A DNA stretch of 34,923 nt from Thermohalobaculum sp039187815 (GCA_039187815.1 JBCCZI010000033.1:1-34923); one strand, 5' to 3'. Shown: positions 24,589 to 32,922, numbered from the stretch's first letter. Numbers and translations: made by a program. The notes: a model not told the origin generated them from the sequence alone.

Positions 24589-25056
24589 TCAAGCCTCTTG
24601 CACCAGGGCCAATGCCTGTGCCGCCATGCGGCCGAGGCTCTGTTCCCAGCCCATCTGGAAGCTCTGCGGCGTGAAGCGAATCCGGCTGTGGCGCACAGTG
24701 ACCCGGGTCCCCTCGGGGATCGGATCAAAGCGGATTTCCGCCTCGGTTTCGTTCCCTTGCACGCCATCGGCGCCCACATGCACCCAGCTCATGACGATCC
24801 GTCGGCCGGGTTCGAGCGCCAAATAGGTCCCGCCGATATGAAAGGCGCCGTTTGGGCCGGTTGCGTCCATCCGCCACGTGCCGCCGACCCGCGGATCGGT
24901 TTTGCATGCGGTGTTGGTGATGCCATCGACGCCGAACCATAGCATCATGGCCTGGGCGTTCAGCCACAGGGCATAGACGAGGTCGGGGCTGGCCTGCATC
25001 TCGCGGGTGATGACCACCTCTGTCGGTTGCGTCGAGGCATCGGGAGTGTCAGTCAT
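24589..25056 (-). CDS. SRPBCC/AHSA1-family protein
   Basis: This 155-residue protein has the START/Bet v1-like AHSA1 pattern: EVVITREMQASPDLVYALW at the start (15-33), a central GGTWRMDATGPNG (58-70) and GGTYLALEPGRRIVMSW (75-91), and a C-terminal helix QSFQMGWEQSLGRMAAQ. Such proteins bind hydrophobic ligands or act as stress partners; the ligand is unknown. AAGGAG lies 8 bases before the ATG at 25056; the frame upstream is an overlapping extension without homology. It overlaps the ArsR gene by 8 bp. ArsR-SRPBCC pairs are common and usually form an autoregulated unit. Confidence 0.88.
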   Translation of the reverse strand: MTDTPDASTQPTEVVITREMQASPDLVYALWLNAQAMMLWFGVDGITNTACKTDPRVGGTWRMDATGPNGAFHIGGTYLALEPGRRIVMSWVHVGADGVQGNETEAEIRFDPIPEGTRVTVRHSRIRFTPQSFQMGWEQSLGRMAAQALALVQEA

Positions 25057-25435
25057 CGGGGGCTCCTTCTGGTGCATCAGGATGATTGGGTTGGCCCCGT
25101 TCCGCCATGGCTGCGAGGCGGTCGAGCGCCCCGGCCCAGAACGCGCGATGCTCGGCCAACCAGCCATCCACCGCGGCAAAACCCATGTGCTCGAGTTGGC
25201 AAATGCGCTGGCGGCCCTGCGCCTCGCGGCGAATGAGACCGGCCCGCTCCAAAACGCCAAGATGGCGCGTCACCCCCGGTTGGCTGAGCGGCGCCAGGCG
25301 GTCGACCAGCGCACCAACGGGCATGGGCTGATCGCAGAGCGCCGCCAGAATGCGCCGCCTCTGGGGATCTGCCAACGCGGCGAAGACGGCCGAGAGATCG
25401 TCGGAAGGGGACAGGCTGTTTGGTGTCATGGACAT
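25049..25435 (-). CDS. ArsR-family transcriptional regulator
   Basis: This 128-residue winged-helix regulator has LSAVFAALADPQRRRILAAL (residues about 14-33) as the N-terminal helices, then QPGVTRHLGVLERAGLIRR as the recognition helix and wing start, a standard ArsR layout. No CxC metal-binding pair is visible in the helix region, so it is probably not an arsenic or heavy-metal sensor. It belongs to the ArsR subgroup paired with SRPBCC proteins. Starts at 25435 (ATG) and 25429 (ATG) are both possible. The first start codon lies inside the palindrome at 25433-25460, which points to autorepression. The downstream SRPBCC gene overlaps it. Confidence 0.9.
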   Translation of the reverse strand: MSMTPNSLSPSDDLSAVFAALADPQRRRILAALCDQPMPVGALVDRLAPLSQPGVTRHLGVLERAGLIRREAQGRQRICQLEHMGFAAVDGWLAEHRAFWAGALDRLAAMAERGQPNHPDAPEGAPDD

Positions 25436-25460
25436 TATATACCCATTCTATTATATAATG
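25433..25460. promoter_or_regulatory. AT-rich palindrome, likely ArsR operator
   Basis: CATTATATA (25433-25441) and TATATAATG (25452-25460) are perfect 9-bp inverse copies separated by 10 bases, in an otherwise high-GC window. The first arm contains the complement of the ArsR start codon. A dimeric winged-helix regulator binding here would block its own promoter or ribosome entry. The AT-rich arms may also serve as the -10 region. Confidence 0.6.
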
Positions 25461-25518
25461 AAAAGCTGATATTTTTGGACAAAGCTCCTGCATCCCACCC
25501 AAACCGGTTCGGATGCGG

Positions 25519-26454
25519 TCAGCTCTCGCGGCCGGGCTTGTCGCCCGTCGGGATCTCCAGGGTTCCCAGGGCATCGGCCAAACGGGCCTTCGCGCTGCCC
25601 GGGCGCTTTGCCTGCGGCTGGTCGGGCCCCGGCGCCCATCCGCTGAGGAACATCAAATCAAAGCGCGCCTCGACGCCGCCATCGCCAGACCCGCAGCGCG
25701 ACGCATACTGGGCGGCCGCCTGCGCCAACACCGCGCGGCGCAAGGGCGCGCGGCTCCGCCCGGCCAGCAGGCTGGTCTCCCCCATCGCCCGCAGATCGCG
25801 CATCAGGGCCAAAACATCGCCGTAGCGTACGGTGACCGTCTCGACATCTGCGACGGGCATGGCAAAGCCTGCGCGCTGTAAGGCCGCCCCGAGCGCGCGG
25901 AGATCGGCCATGGGCGCCACATGGGGACGCACACCGCCCAACGCCTCGGCCTCGGCCACAACAAAGGCGTCGCGCAAAGCCGCAAGGGTCCCGCCGCCCA
26001 AGAGACAGCCCAGCATCAGACCATCGGGGGCAAGGGCGCGGCGAAGCTGGACCAAATGCCCGATCGGATCGTTCTGCCAATGCAGCAGGAAGAGCGACAG
26101 CGCGAGATCAACGCTGCCTTCGGCGAGCGGCAGCACCTCGCACGGATCGTGCAACCGCCCGGCATCCGGCGCGGCCGCGCCCGCCCTTTCCAGCATCGCA
26201 GCCGAGGGATCCACCAAGGTCAGGTCTGCCGCTGCCGCCCGCGCGCCGAGGGCTGCAGTTGCGTGGCCCGCGCCGGTTCCGAGCACAGCGATCCGAGGAA
26301 AGCGCCGCGGCGTGTCATCCAACCGCTCGGCCAAGGCCTCGGCCGCCCGCGCCCACAGAAAATCCGCGCCCTCCAGAAACCCGCGCCGCATGGCCCGGTC
26401 CCGGCGGGCGCCCAGGCGGTTGGTTTCGAACAGCGGCGGCGGACGGTCGTTCAT
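25519..26454 (-). CDS. SAM-dependent methyltransferase (BioC/NDUFAF5-like)
   Basis: This 311-residue class I methyltransferase has a motif I VLGTGAGHATAALGAR (57-72), the motif II acid in VDPSAAMLER (81-90), and LPLAEGSVDLALSLFLLHW (108-126), a pattern shared by BioC and by the mitochondrial complex I factor NDUFAF5. No other biotin genes are nearby, so I do not call it bioC. It could act on a protein or on a small acid. GGGAGGAG lies 4-5 bases before the ATG at 26454. It is divergent from comF across 65 bp, so a shared promoter region is likely. Confidence 0.82.
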   Translation of the reverse strand: MNDRPPPLFETNRLGARRDRAMRRGFLEGADFLWARAAEALAERLDDTPRRFPRIAVLGTGAGHATAALGARAAAADLTLVDPSAAMLERAGAAAPDAGRLHDPCEVLPLAEGSVDLALSLFLLHWQNDPIGHLVQLRRALAPDGLMLGCLLGGGTLAALRDAFVVAEAEALGGVRPHVAPMADLRALGAALQRAGFAMPVADVETVTVRYGDVLALMRDLRAMGETSLLAGRSRAPLRRAVLAQAAAQYASRCGSGDGGVEARFDLMFLSGWAPGPDQPQAKRPGSAKARLADALGTLEIPTGDKPGRES

Positions 26455-26519
26455 CTGGCTCCTCCCCGTGCCAAGGTATAGGGTGCGTGCGGCCCCATCA
26501 AAGGGACCGAGGAGCGCAT

Positions 26520-27320
26520 ATGGCCGCCGATGGCATAATCTCGCCCCTTCTGCGCACGGTGCTGCCCGCCCAGTGCCCGGTGACGGGGGACATCGTGATG
26601 GAGCACGGCACGCTGTCGCCGGCGGCCTGGCAGGATCTTGCGCTGATCTCGACGGGCGCGCGGTGCAGCCGATGCGGGGCCGAAGTGCCGGGCGCCCACG
26701 CCGCGCCCGATCTGATTTGCGAGCGGTGCCACCGCACCGATCATCCCTGGAGCCGTGGTGCAGCGGCGATGCGCTATGAGGGCACGGGCCGCAGCCTGGT
26801 GCTCGCGCTCAAGCATGGCGACCGGCTCGATCTGGCGCCTCTGCTCGCGCGGTGGATGTGGCAGGCCGGCCGCCACTTGGTCGAGGAGGCGGATGTGATC
26901 GTCCCGGTGCCGCTCCACTGGCGCCGTCTGCTGGCGCGTCGGTGCAACCAGTCGGCCGAGCTTGCCCGGGCCGTGAGCCGGATCGGAGGCCGGCCGGATG
27001 CTTTTGCGCCGACGCTGCTGCGGCGGTTGCGCGCCACCCCCTCGCAAGGCGGACGCGACCGCGAGGCCCGGGCCGCCAACGTGGCCGACGCCTTTGCGCT
27101 CGGGCGCGGCGCCGAGCCCCGGATCCACGGGCGCGCCGTGCTGCTGATCGACGATGTCCTGACCACGGGCGCAACGCTCGGGGCCTGTGCCCGCCTCTGC
27201 CATGCAGCGGGCGCGGCCCGGGTTGACGTTCTGGTCGCCGCCCTGGTCACACCGGATCCGCGCGCCTATCTCTCCGCGGACCCGGATACAGAAGGAGAGC
27301 ATGCCGATGGCACAGGTTGA
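26520..27320 (+). CDS. comF: ComF-family phosphoribosyltransferase-like protein
   Basis: ComF proteins are PRTase-fold proteins with an N-terminal zinc-ribbon, required for DNA uptake in competent bacteria and retained in many non-competent ones. The 266-residue product has five cysteines in the N-terminus, Cys19, Cys49, Cys52, Cys67 and Cys70, of which the last four fit a CxxC...CxxC zinc ribbon. The PRPP loop LLIDDVLTTGAT is at 208-219, and VPVPLHWRRLLARRCNQSAELA (129-150) is the ComF signature block. GAGGAG lies 6 bases before the ATG at 26520; the long open upstream frame belongs to another strand's shadow. The 3' end overlaps grxC, so they are co-transcribed. Confidence 0.92.
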   Translation: MAADGIISPLLRTVLPAQCPVTGDIVMEHGTLSPAAWQDLALISTGARCSRCGAEVPGAHAAPDLICERCHRTDHPWSRGAAAMRYEGTGRSLVLALKHGDRLDLAPLLARWMWQAGRHLVEEADVIVPVPLHWRRLLARRCNQSAELARAVSRIGGRPDAFAPTLLRRLRATPSQGGRDREARAANVADAFALGRGAEPRIHGRAVLLIDDVLTTGATLGACARLCHAAGAARVDVLVAALVTPDPRAYLSADPDTEGEHADGTG

Positions 27321-27564
27321 GATCTATTCCAGCCCCATTTGCGGATTTTGCTTCCGCGCCAAAAGTCTCCTCGATCGCAAGGGCGTTGCCTATTCCGAGA
27401 TCAACGTGCTGGGCGATGCCAAAGCCAAGGCCGAGATGATGGAGCGGGCGGACGGCCGGCGCACGGTCCCGCAGATCTTCATCGACGGCCAAGGGATCGG
27501 CGGCTCCGACGATCTCGAGAGCCTGGAGCGGTCCGGCGAGCTCGACCGCTTGCTTGCGGCGTGA
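27307..27564 (+). CDS. grxC: Glutaredoxin (dithiol, GrxC-type)
   Basis: This 85-residue protein reduces protein disulfides and glutathione mixed disulfides. The active site is Cys12-Gly-Phe-Cys15 in SSPICGFCFRAKSLL. TVPQIFIDGQGIGGSDDL gives the cis-Pro TVP loop and the GG-D glutathione-binding motif, matching GrxC. The ATG at 27307 is chosen over 27301 because AAGGAG (27292-27297) is then 9 bases away rather than 3. It lies inside the comF 3' end and overlaps the nitrilase gene by 4 bases, so the three genes form one coupled unit. Confidence 0.94.
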   Translation: MAQVEIYSSPICGFCFRAKSLLDRKGVAYSEINVLGDAKAKAEMMERADGRRTVPQIFIDGQGIGGSDDLESLERSGELDRLLAA

Positions 27565-28421
27565 GCACCGAGCCCCGACTCCTGCATCAACCGCTTCGGG
27601 TGGGGCTGGTCCAACTCTGCGCCGGCGACGACCCGGCCGCCAATCTGCCCGAGACCGAGCGGCTGGTGCGCCAGGCGGCGATCGCCGGCGCGGCCTTGGT
27701 CCTGACGCCCGAGGTGACCAATTGCGTCTCGGCCAGTCGCGCGCGCCAGGCCGAGGTCTTGGCGACCGAAGAGGAGGACGCCACACTGGCGCGCCTGCGC
27801 ACCGTAGCAGCGGGGTGCAAAGTGTGGCTCTCGATCGGATCGCTCGCGCTTAAGGGTGGGGCCGATGGCCGCTTCGTCAATCGCACGCTGTTGATCGATC
27901 CGGACGGCGCCATCGCCGCCCGCTATGACAAGATCCATATGTTCGATGTGGAGATCGGCGGCGAAGAGAGCTATCGCGAGAGCGCGGGCTATGCCCCCGG
28001 AAACCGGGCCGTGCTAGCCGACACGCCCTGGGGCGGGCTCGGCCTCACGATCTGCTATGATATGCGCTTTCCCGCGCTCTATCGCCGTCTAGCCGAGGCC
28101 GGAGCGAGCATCCTGACCGCGCCCTCGGCCTTCACCGTGCCGACGGGCCGGGCGCATTGGGAGGTGCTGTTGCGCGCACGCGCCATCGAGACGGGCTGTT
28201 TTATGCTGGCCCCGGCCCAGACCGGCCGGCATGCGGCCACCCGCGGCCGCGCCCGCGAGACCTGGGGCCACAGCCTGGCCATCGACCCTTGGGGCCAGGT
28301 GCTGGCAGATGGGGGCGAGGCGCCCGGCGTCACGCTGGTCGATCTCGATATGGCCGATGTGGCCAAGGCGCGGGGACGGATCCCCTCCCTCGACAACGCG
28401 CGCGGGTTCGAGGGCCCCTGA
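27561..28421 (+). CDS. Carbon-nitrogen hydrolase (nitrilase superfamily, Nit1-like)
   Basis: This 286-residue hydrolase has the full nitrilase triad: Glu51 in VLTPEVTN, Lys124 in RYDKIHMFDV and Cys165 in LTICYDMRFP. KIHMFDVEIGGEESYRES and the C-terminal RIPSLDNAR also match the Nit1/deaminated-glutathione amidase branch rather than aliphatic amidases. That enzyme repairs deaminated glutathione, which would fit the adjacent glutaredoxin. The link is inference from position. The GTG at 27561 overlaps the grxC stop (GTGA). A GC-rich tail of about 110 bases with several possible stems separates it from argB. Confidence 0.88.
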   Translation: MSTEPRLLHQPLRVGLVQLCAGDDPAANLPETERLVRQAAIAGAALVLTPEVTNCVSASRARQAEVLATEEEDATLARLRTVAAGCKVWLSIGSLALKGGADGRFVNRTLLIDPDGAIAARYDKIHMFDVEIGGEESYRESAGYAPGNRAVLADTPWGGLGLTICYDMRFPALYRRLAEAGASILTAPSAFTVPTGRAHWEVLLRARAIETGCFMLAPAQTGRHAATRGRARETWGHSLAIDPWGQVLADGGEAPGVTLVDLDMADVAKARGRIPSLDNARGFEGP

Positions 28422-28533
28422 GGCTGCGCCGGGGCGCGGCCGCGCCGTTCGCCGGGCTTTCGCCGGCCCAGCCCCCTTGGCGGCGCGGCTCTCCGCGCGC
28501 TAAGGGTCGTCGAGACGCATCCGGAGACGCTCC

Positions 28534-29439
28534 ATGGAGATCCGCCGCACCATGCACCGCGACTGGCTGGCCACCGCCCGTACGCTGTCCGAAGCCCTGC
28601 CCTATCTGCAGCGCTATGACGGACGATGCGTTGTCGTCAAATTCGGCGGCCACGCCATGGGCGATGCGGAGGCGATGGCCCGCTTTGCCCGCGATGTGGT
28701 GCTGATGAAGCAATGCGGCGTGAACCCGGTGTTGGTGCATGGCGGCGGCCCGCAGATCAACTCGATGCTCGAGCGGCTGGGGGTAAAGTCCGAGTTCGCC
28801 GGCGGCTTGCGCATCACCACGGCCGAGACGGTCGAAGTCGTTGAGATGGTTCTGGCCGGCGTCATCAACAAGCGCATCGTGGCCGCGATCAATGGCCAGG
28901 GCGGACGGGCCGTTGGGCTCTCGGGCAAGGATGCGCGCCTGATGGTCTGCCGCAAGGCCGAGCACCGTATGCGCGATCCGGATAGCCATATCGAGCAGTT
29001 CCTCGATCTCGGCTATGTCGGCGAGCCGGCGCGGGTGGACCCGACCGTGCTCCAGACCTTCCTCGAGAGCGATCTGATCCCGGTCATCGCACCCATCGGT
29101 GTCGGCGAAGACCCGACCGAGACCTACAACGTCAACGGCGACACAGCCGCCGGCGCCATTGCCGCCGCGATGAAGGCCGAGCGCCTGCTCCTCCTGACCG
29201 ACACCGAAGGCGTGAAGGATGCGGAGGGCCAGGTCCTGACCCGCATGACGCGCGCCGATATCGAGCGTCTCCGGGCCGCGGGGGTAATCGCGGGCGGCAT
29301 GCTGCCCAAAACCCAGACCGCGCTGGAGGCGGTCGAGGGCGGCGTCGGGGCCGCGGTCATCTTGGACGGGCGGGCACCGCACACGATCCTGCTAGAGCTG
29401 TTCACCGAGCATGGAGCGGGCACCCTAATCTCCGCCTGA
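28534..29439 (+). CDS. argB: Acetylglutamate kinase
   Basis: Phosphorylates N-acetylglutamate, the second step of arginine synthesis, and is often the feedback point. The 301-residue product has VVVKFGGHAMGD (33-44) as the phosphate loop, VLVHGGGPQINSMLERLGV (66-84), NVNGDTAAGAIAAAMKAE (199-216) and LLLTDTEGVKD, all diagnostic. The N-terminal helix before VVVKF resembles that of arginine-sensitive hexameric enzymes. GGAG is 7 bases before the ATG at 28534; a second ATG at 28552 is possible. argS, which also uses arginine, is far away on the other strand. Confidence 0.95.
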   Translation: MEIRRTMHRDWLATARTLSEALPYLQRYDGRCVVVKFGGHAMGDAEAMARFARDVVLMKQCGVNPVLVHGGGPQINSMLERLGVKSEFAGGLRITTAETVEVVEMVLAGVINKRIVAAINGQGGRAVGLSGKDARLMVCRKAEHRMRDPDSHIEQFLDLGYVGEPARVDPTVLQTFLESDLIPVIAPIGVGEDPTETYNVNGDTAAGAIAAAMKAERLLLLTDTEGVKDAEGQVLTRMTRADIERLRAAGVIAGGMLPKTQTALEAVEGGVGAAVILDGRAPHTILLELFTEHGAGTLISA

Positions 29440-29483
29440 TCCCGGCCTTGGCCATCGCCCGCCATCCGTGTACGGACCCCGCG

Positions 29484-29505
29484 ACGCTCTGCCCCGCGGG
29501 AGCGT
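29484..29505. other. Hairpin downstream of argB
   Basis: ACGCTC (29484-29489) pairs with GAGCGT (29500-29505) across a GC-rich 10-base loop that can pair further inside. It lies 45 bp after the argB stop. No T-run follows, so it is at best a weak terminator or a 3'-protective hairpin. Confidence 0.35.
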
Positions 29506-29565
29506 GATCGCCCAGGGCTTGACGCCACAAACGATCGCGGCACTTTGGCGGTCAGAGGTGACCCT

Positions 29566-30351
29566 ATGACCGAGACTGTGATCCGGCTCTCCATTTTTTT
29601 CGGACTGTTTGCCGCTGTGGCGCTCTGGGAGTGGCAGCGCCCGCGCCGTGCTCTCGCCGCGCCAAAGGGCGCACGTTGGGCCACAAATTGGGGGGTCTCG
29701 CTGCTCGATGCGGTGATGGTCAAGCTGGTCTTTGGCGCGGCCGCCGTCGGAGCGGCGCTGGATGCCGAGGCGGGCGGCATCGGCCTCTTCCACAGCCTCG
29801 CCTGGCCGCCGCTGCTCGAAGGTGTGTTGGTCTTTGTCGTGCTCGATCTCGCCATCTGGTTCCAACACTGGCTGAGCCACCGGTTGCCGGTGCTCTGGCG
29901 CCTGCACAAGGTGCACCACTCGGACCGCGACATGGACGTGACCACGGCCATCCGCTTCCACCCGGTCGAGATCGCGCTGTCGATGGTCTTCAAGATCGGC
30001 CTGGTCTATGCGCTGGGCGCTCCGGCCTGGGCCGTGGTGGCCTTTGAGGTGGTGCTGAACGGCTCGGCGATGTTCAACCACGGCAATGTGCGCCTGCCGA
30101 CCCGACTCGACCGGTGGCTGCGGCTGGTGATCGTCACCCCCGACATGCACCGGGTGCACCACTCGGTGATCCGCGCCGAGCACGACACGAATTTCGGCTT
30201 CAACTTAAGCCTTTGGGACCGGATCTTCGGCACCTACACGGCCCAGCCCGCGCGCGGCCATGCGGCGATGCAGGTGGGGCTGACCGATCACCAGGACCTC
30301 GCGCCGACCCGGCTGCTGTGGACCCTGTGGCTGCCGTTCCGCCGAGGCTGA
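29566..30351 (+). CDS. Sterol desaturase-family di-iron membrane hydroxylase
   Basis: This 261-residue integral-membrane enzyme has the eight-histidine pattern of the fatty-acid hydroxylase superfamily: HWLSH (101-105), HKVHHSD (114-120), FHP (131-133), NHGN (171-174), HRVHHS (195-200) and EHDTNFG (205-211). These residues bind two irons and hydroxylate or desaturate a lipid. Membrane segments lie near 5-22, 42-65, 84-100 and 136-165. The substrate could be a carotenoid, fatty acid or hopanoid. GAGGTG lies about 5 bases before the ATG at 29566; the ATG 21 bases earlier has no ribosome site. The following exported-protein gene starts 6 bp after the stop. Confidence 0.9.
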   Translation: MTETVIRLSIFFGLFAAVALWEWQRPRRALAAPKGARWATNWGVSLLDAVMVKLVFGAAAVGAALDAEAGGIGLFHSLAWPPLLEGVLVFVVLDLAIWFQHWLSHRLPVLWRLHKVHHSDRDMDVTTAIRFHPVEIALSMVFKIGLVYALGAPAWAVVAFEVVLNGSAMFNHGNVRLPTRLDRWLRLVIVTPDMHRVHHSVIRAEHDTNFGFNLSLWDRIFGTYTAQPARGHAAMQVGLTDHQDLAPTRLLWTLWLPFRRG

Positions 30352-30356
30352 GCCGC

Positions 30357-32291
30357 GTGCAACGGCAGGGTCTTGCGGGTCTGGCCGCAGCGTGGTTCGT
30401 CCTGGCGAGCCTTGCGCCTGCCAAGGCGGACCCGTTGTTCGACCAGCCGGCGGCCATGGATCAGTTCGGACGGGTCGCAGCCCTTCTCGCCGCCGGTGAC
30501 ACCGACGCGGCCGAGCGGGCGGCAGCGCTGGCCATGGACCGCTTTCCCGATACCGGCGTCACCCATGCGGCTCTGGCCTTAATGCGGGCTGCCCAACAAG
30601 ACGGCCCAGGCGCCCTGCAAGCGTTGACAGATGCGATCCGGCTCGGCTTCCAGCAAGGGCGGAAGATGCTGTCCCTGCCCGCCTTTGCACAGCTGGCCAA
30701 GACGCCTGAGCATGCCACCGTTCTGGCCGCACTGGCCGGCCAGCCGGAGACCCCGGACCCAATCGGTTCGCTTGCGGATGTGGAGGCCCTCTCGGCCCCG
30801 ATCTCCGCAGAGAACACAGTCTGGCGCGCCCGCGAACGCGAATTCCAAAGCCGGATCCGCGTACCCCCCGTCCTGGCAAAGCGCCCGACCGTTGCCGCAG
30901 GCTTTGGGCTTGACCGGATCGCGCCCTTCGTCAACCGCTGGGTCGCCGGAGGGCGCGCATCGGGCCTCGCCGGCGTGCTCTATGACAACCGAGACCGGGC
31001 CCATTCGAGCCTCGACCGACGGGTCTTCCCGCAGCTCCTGCACACCGCCTATGCCGAGCCGATCCGCAGCCGCAGTCTTGACTATGGCCCTAACCGCCTG
31101 TTCGAGTTCGGGCGCATCACCTTCGGCAACTCCTCGACCGCGATCCTCCAAGGCGCCTATTGGCGGAGCCAGTCCCGACGGCTGATGACCGAGCCCGGCG
31201 GCCCCGAGCGCCTCTTCCGCCAATACAGCCGCAACATGCTCTATGTGTTTCCGGAAAAGTTCGACCATGGCGAAAAGGGCGCCGATCTCTATCCCGCGAA
31301 TACCCCCTATATGCTGACCTCGGTCGGTGCGTCGGGGAGCGATCGCCCATTCCTGACGGGGATCGCGCTCGCACTGGCTGCGATGCAGCCGGACCTGCGC
31401 GACCGGGCCGAGGAGGACGGCCTGATCGCACCGCTGCTCCAACGCCTGATCCGAGGCTCGATGACCGGAATCGAGGACGACGCCGATTACCTCTCGCCAG
31501 CGGCGCATCCGAGCGTCTTTCGCGGAGAGGAACTAGAACTCGAGCGCCTGGTGAGCCGGGCTCAGGCGCTGAGTTTGACCGATCTCGCGCCGATGGTGCG
31601 CCTCACCCTGCTGCGCCGCCCGCCGCTCAGCGCATTTGACCGCATCGGCGTTGTCAACGGCGAGGTGTTGTTCGAGACCCCCTCGGCCATCGCGCTGGTG
31701 CATCGCAGCCTGGCAAACAGCCGACGGATCAAGCTGAGTGCCGGCGCCACGCGCGATCCGCTGGGCCGCCCGGTCACGTTCCGGTGGGTTGTCCTGCGGG
31801 GCGATGCCGAGCGCATTCAGATCACGCCCGAAACCGATGGCGCGGCCGTCGTTACGATCGAGGTGCCCTGGCACGACACGCGCGCGGTCCCCGATTGGCC
31901 CGCGCTCAGATCCAACCGCGTGGACATCGCCGTCTTTGCGGACACGGGCGAGAGCCTTTCGGCGCCGGCCTTCCTCAGCATCAGCTACCCGCCCGACCAG
32001 GCCCGCACCTATGCGCCAGACGGCCGGCTGATGGAGATCGACCACGCGGCCGATCCGGCGATCTACGCCGATCCGTGGATCCATCCGCGCCGGGACTGGC
32101 GAGACGTGTTTGCCTATGACGATATGGGCGCGCTCACCGGATGGGAGCGCCACCGCCGCGGGTCGCCCAGCGAGCGGTTCGATGCGCGCGGGCGCAGGCT
32201 TGAGGCGCACGGGCCCGTCGAGATCCGCTATGGCGCCGGCGACCGAGGACGCGACGGCCGCGCAACCGTGCTGACCGAGCCTGCAAACTGA
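30357..32291 (+). CDS. Large exported orphan protein with PKD-like domain
   Basis: I assign no function to this 644-residue protein. A signal peptide, MQRQGLAGLAAAWFVLASLA then PAKA, suggests cleavage near residue 24. Residues about 25-140 are alpha-helical and resemble TPR-like repeats (AAGDTDAAERAAALAMDRF). A long middle region (about 160-440) has the aromatic, polar look of an extracellular catalytic or binding domain. Residues about 459-546 form a candidate PKD/Ig-like domain (LSAGATRDPLGRPVTFRW, then VDIAVFADTGESLSAPAFLS). The start GTG at 30357 follows GAGG with 9 bases; the open frame upstream is a shadow of the hydroxylase gene. Confidence 0.78.
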   Translation: MQRQGLAGLAAAWFVLASLAPAKADPLFDQPAAMDQFGRVAALLAAGDTDAAERAAALAMDRFPDTGVTHAALALMRAAQQDGPGALQALTDAIRLGFQQGRKMLSLPAFAQLAKTPEHATVLAALAGQPETPDPIGSLADVEALSAPISAENTVWRAREREFQSRIRVPPVLAKRPTVAAGFGLDRIAPFVNRWVAGGRASGLAGVLYDNRDRAHSSLDRRVFPQLLHTAYAEPIRSRSLDYGPNRLFEFGRITFGNSSTAILQGAYWRSQSRRLMTEPGGPERLFRQYSRNMLYVFPEKFDHGEKGADLYPANTPYMLTSVGASGSDRPFLTGIALALAAMQPDLRDRAEEDGLIAPLLQRLIRGSMTGIEDDADYLSPAAHPSVFRGEELELERLVSRAQALSLTDLAPMVRLTLLRRPPLSAFDRIGVVNGEVLFETPSAIALVHRSLANSRRIKLSAGATRDPLGRPVTFRWVVLRGDAERIQITPETDGAAVVTIEVPWHDTRAVPDWPALRSNRVDIAVFADTGESLSAPAFLSISYPPDQARTYAPDGRLMEIDHAADPAIYADPWIHPRRDWRDVFAYDDMGALTGWERHRRGSPSERFDARGRRLEAHGPVEIRYGAGDRGRDGRATVLTEPAN

Positions 32292-32452
32292 TCAGCAACT
32301 CAGCCTCTCTCGACCGGGACGATGCACTGGGACAGCACGCCCTGCGCGAAAACCTGCCCATACGGACTGAACGGTTTTTTCTATCGCAGGTCTGGCAAGT
32401 CAGCGACACAATCGCTACGTGGCAGACACATTGTTTTCAACAGGAAATGAGC
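32292..32452. promoter_or_regulatory. Leader/promoter region of the lysine-rich gene pair
   Basis: This 161-bp gap is AT-richer than its surroundings. It includes a T6 run near 32375-32385 and AGGAA at 32442-32446 as the ribosome site of the next gene. I could not identify clean sigma70 boxes. A pairing of GAAAACC with GGTTTTTTC across about 20 bases could make a stem, at the end of the exported-protein transcript or in the next leader. Confidence 0.35.
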
Positions 32453-32881
32453 ATGTCGAAAATCAACGCGTCGGAGATCAAGACTCTCCTGAAAAAGTTC
32501 AAGGACTCCGGGAACAAGCTGGGCTATGCGACTGGCCTCGGGGCCAAGCCCGAGGACACGGCGTTCAACGTCCACAAAAGCAAGAAACCCAATGCTCTGA
32601 TGACTGAGTTGAAGGGCGACAAAACCCTGAAAAAGGTCGGCTGCGGCACCCTCGAGGTGAAGGGGACGGAACTGATCTTGAGCCAGATCAAGAAGGTCTC
32701 TGGGATTGAACGCCTCCTCAGCAAGCAGCTGAAGGCCGCGGGCGTGAAATACGTCGTCAAGCTGGCCGAGGGTGGCGATGGCGGCGAAGATCCCGCCGCC
32801 AAGGCCGAGGAAGAGAAGATCAACAAGGAGATCGAGGCGCTCGAGAAGGAGATCGACGACCTCCTCAAGCAGGTCGCCTGA
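32453..32881 (+). CDS. Lysine-rich orphan protein with C-terminal coiled coil
   Basis: No family recognised. The 142-residue protein starts MSKINASEIKTLLKKFKDSG and has a compact, non-secretory N-terminal domain to about 104 (including VGCGTLEVKGTELIL), with only one cysteine. It is followed by a Gly/Asp linker and an acidic/basic coiled coil from about 117 (AKAEEEKINKEIEALEKEID). It is strongly lysine-rich with frequent AAG codons, unlike the Arg-rich neighbours. I prefer the ATG at 32453, with AGGAA 6 bases away, over the ATG at 32447. It is followed after 41 bp by a second lysine-rich coiled-coil gene, so they are a probable operon and interacting pair. Confidence 0.8.
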   Translation: MSKINASEIKTLLKKFKDSGNKLGYATGLGAKPEDTAFNVHKSKKPNALMTELKGDKTLKKVGCGTLEVKGTELILSQIKKVSGIERLLSKQLKAAGVKYVVKLAEGGDGGEDPAAKAEEEKINKEIEALEKEIDDLLKQVA

Positions 32882-32922
32882 TCCGCCCACCACTTTGAGA
32901 TGAAGATTTAAGGAGACGCCCC

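Noticed and set aside
30114..30356. Upstream extension of the large exported protein
   Set aside because: It is a shadow of the hydroxylase gene; the signal peptide begins at the GTG at 30357.
32420..32434. Sigma54-like box TGGCAGACACATTGT
   Set aside because: Spacing fits TGGCAC-N5-TTGC, but the -12 element lacks the GC and the start would fall within a few bases of the ATG, leaving no room for the ribosome site.
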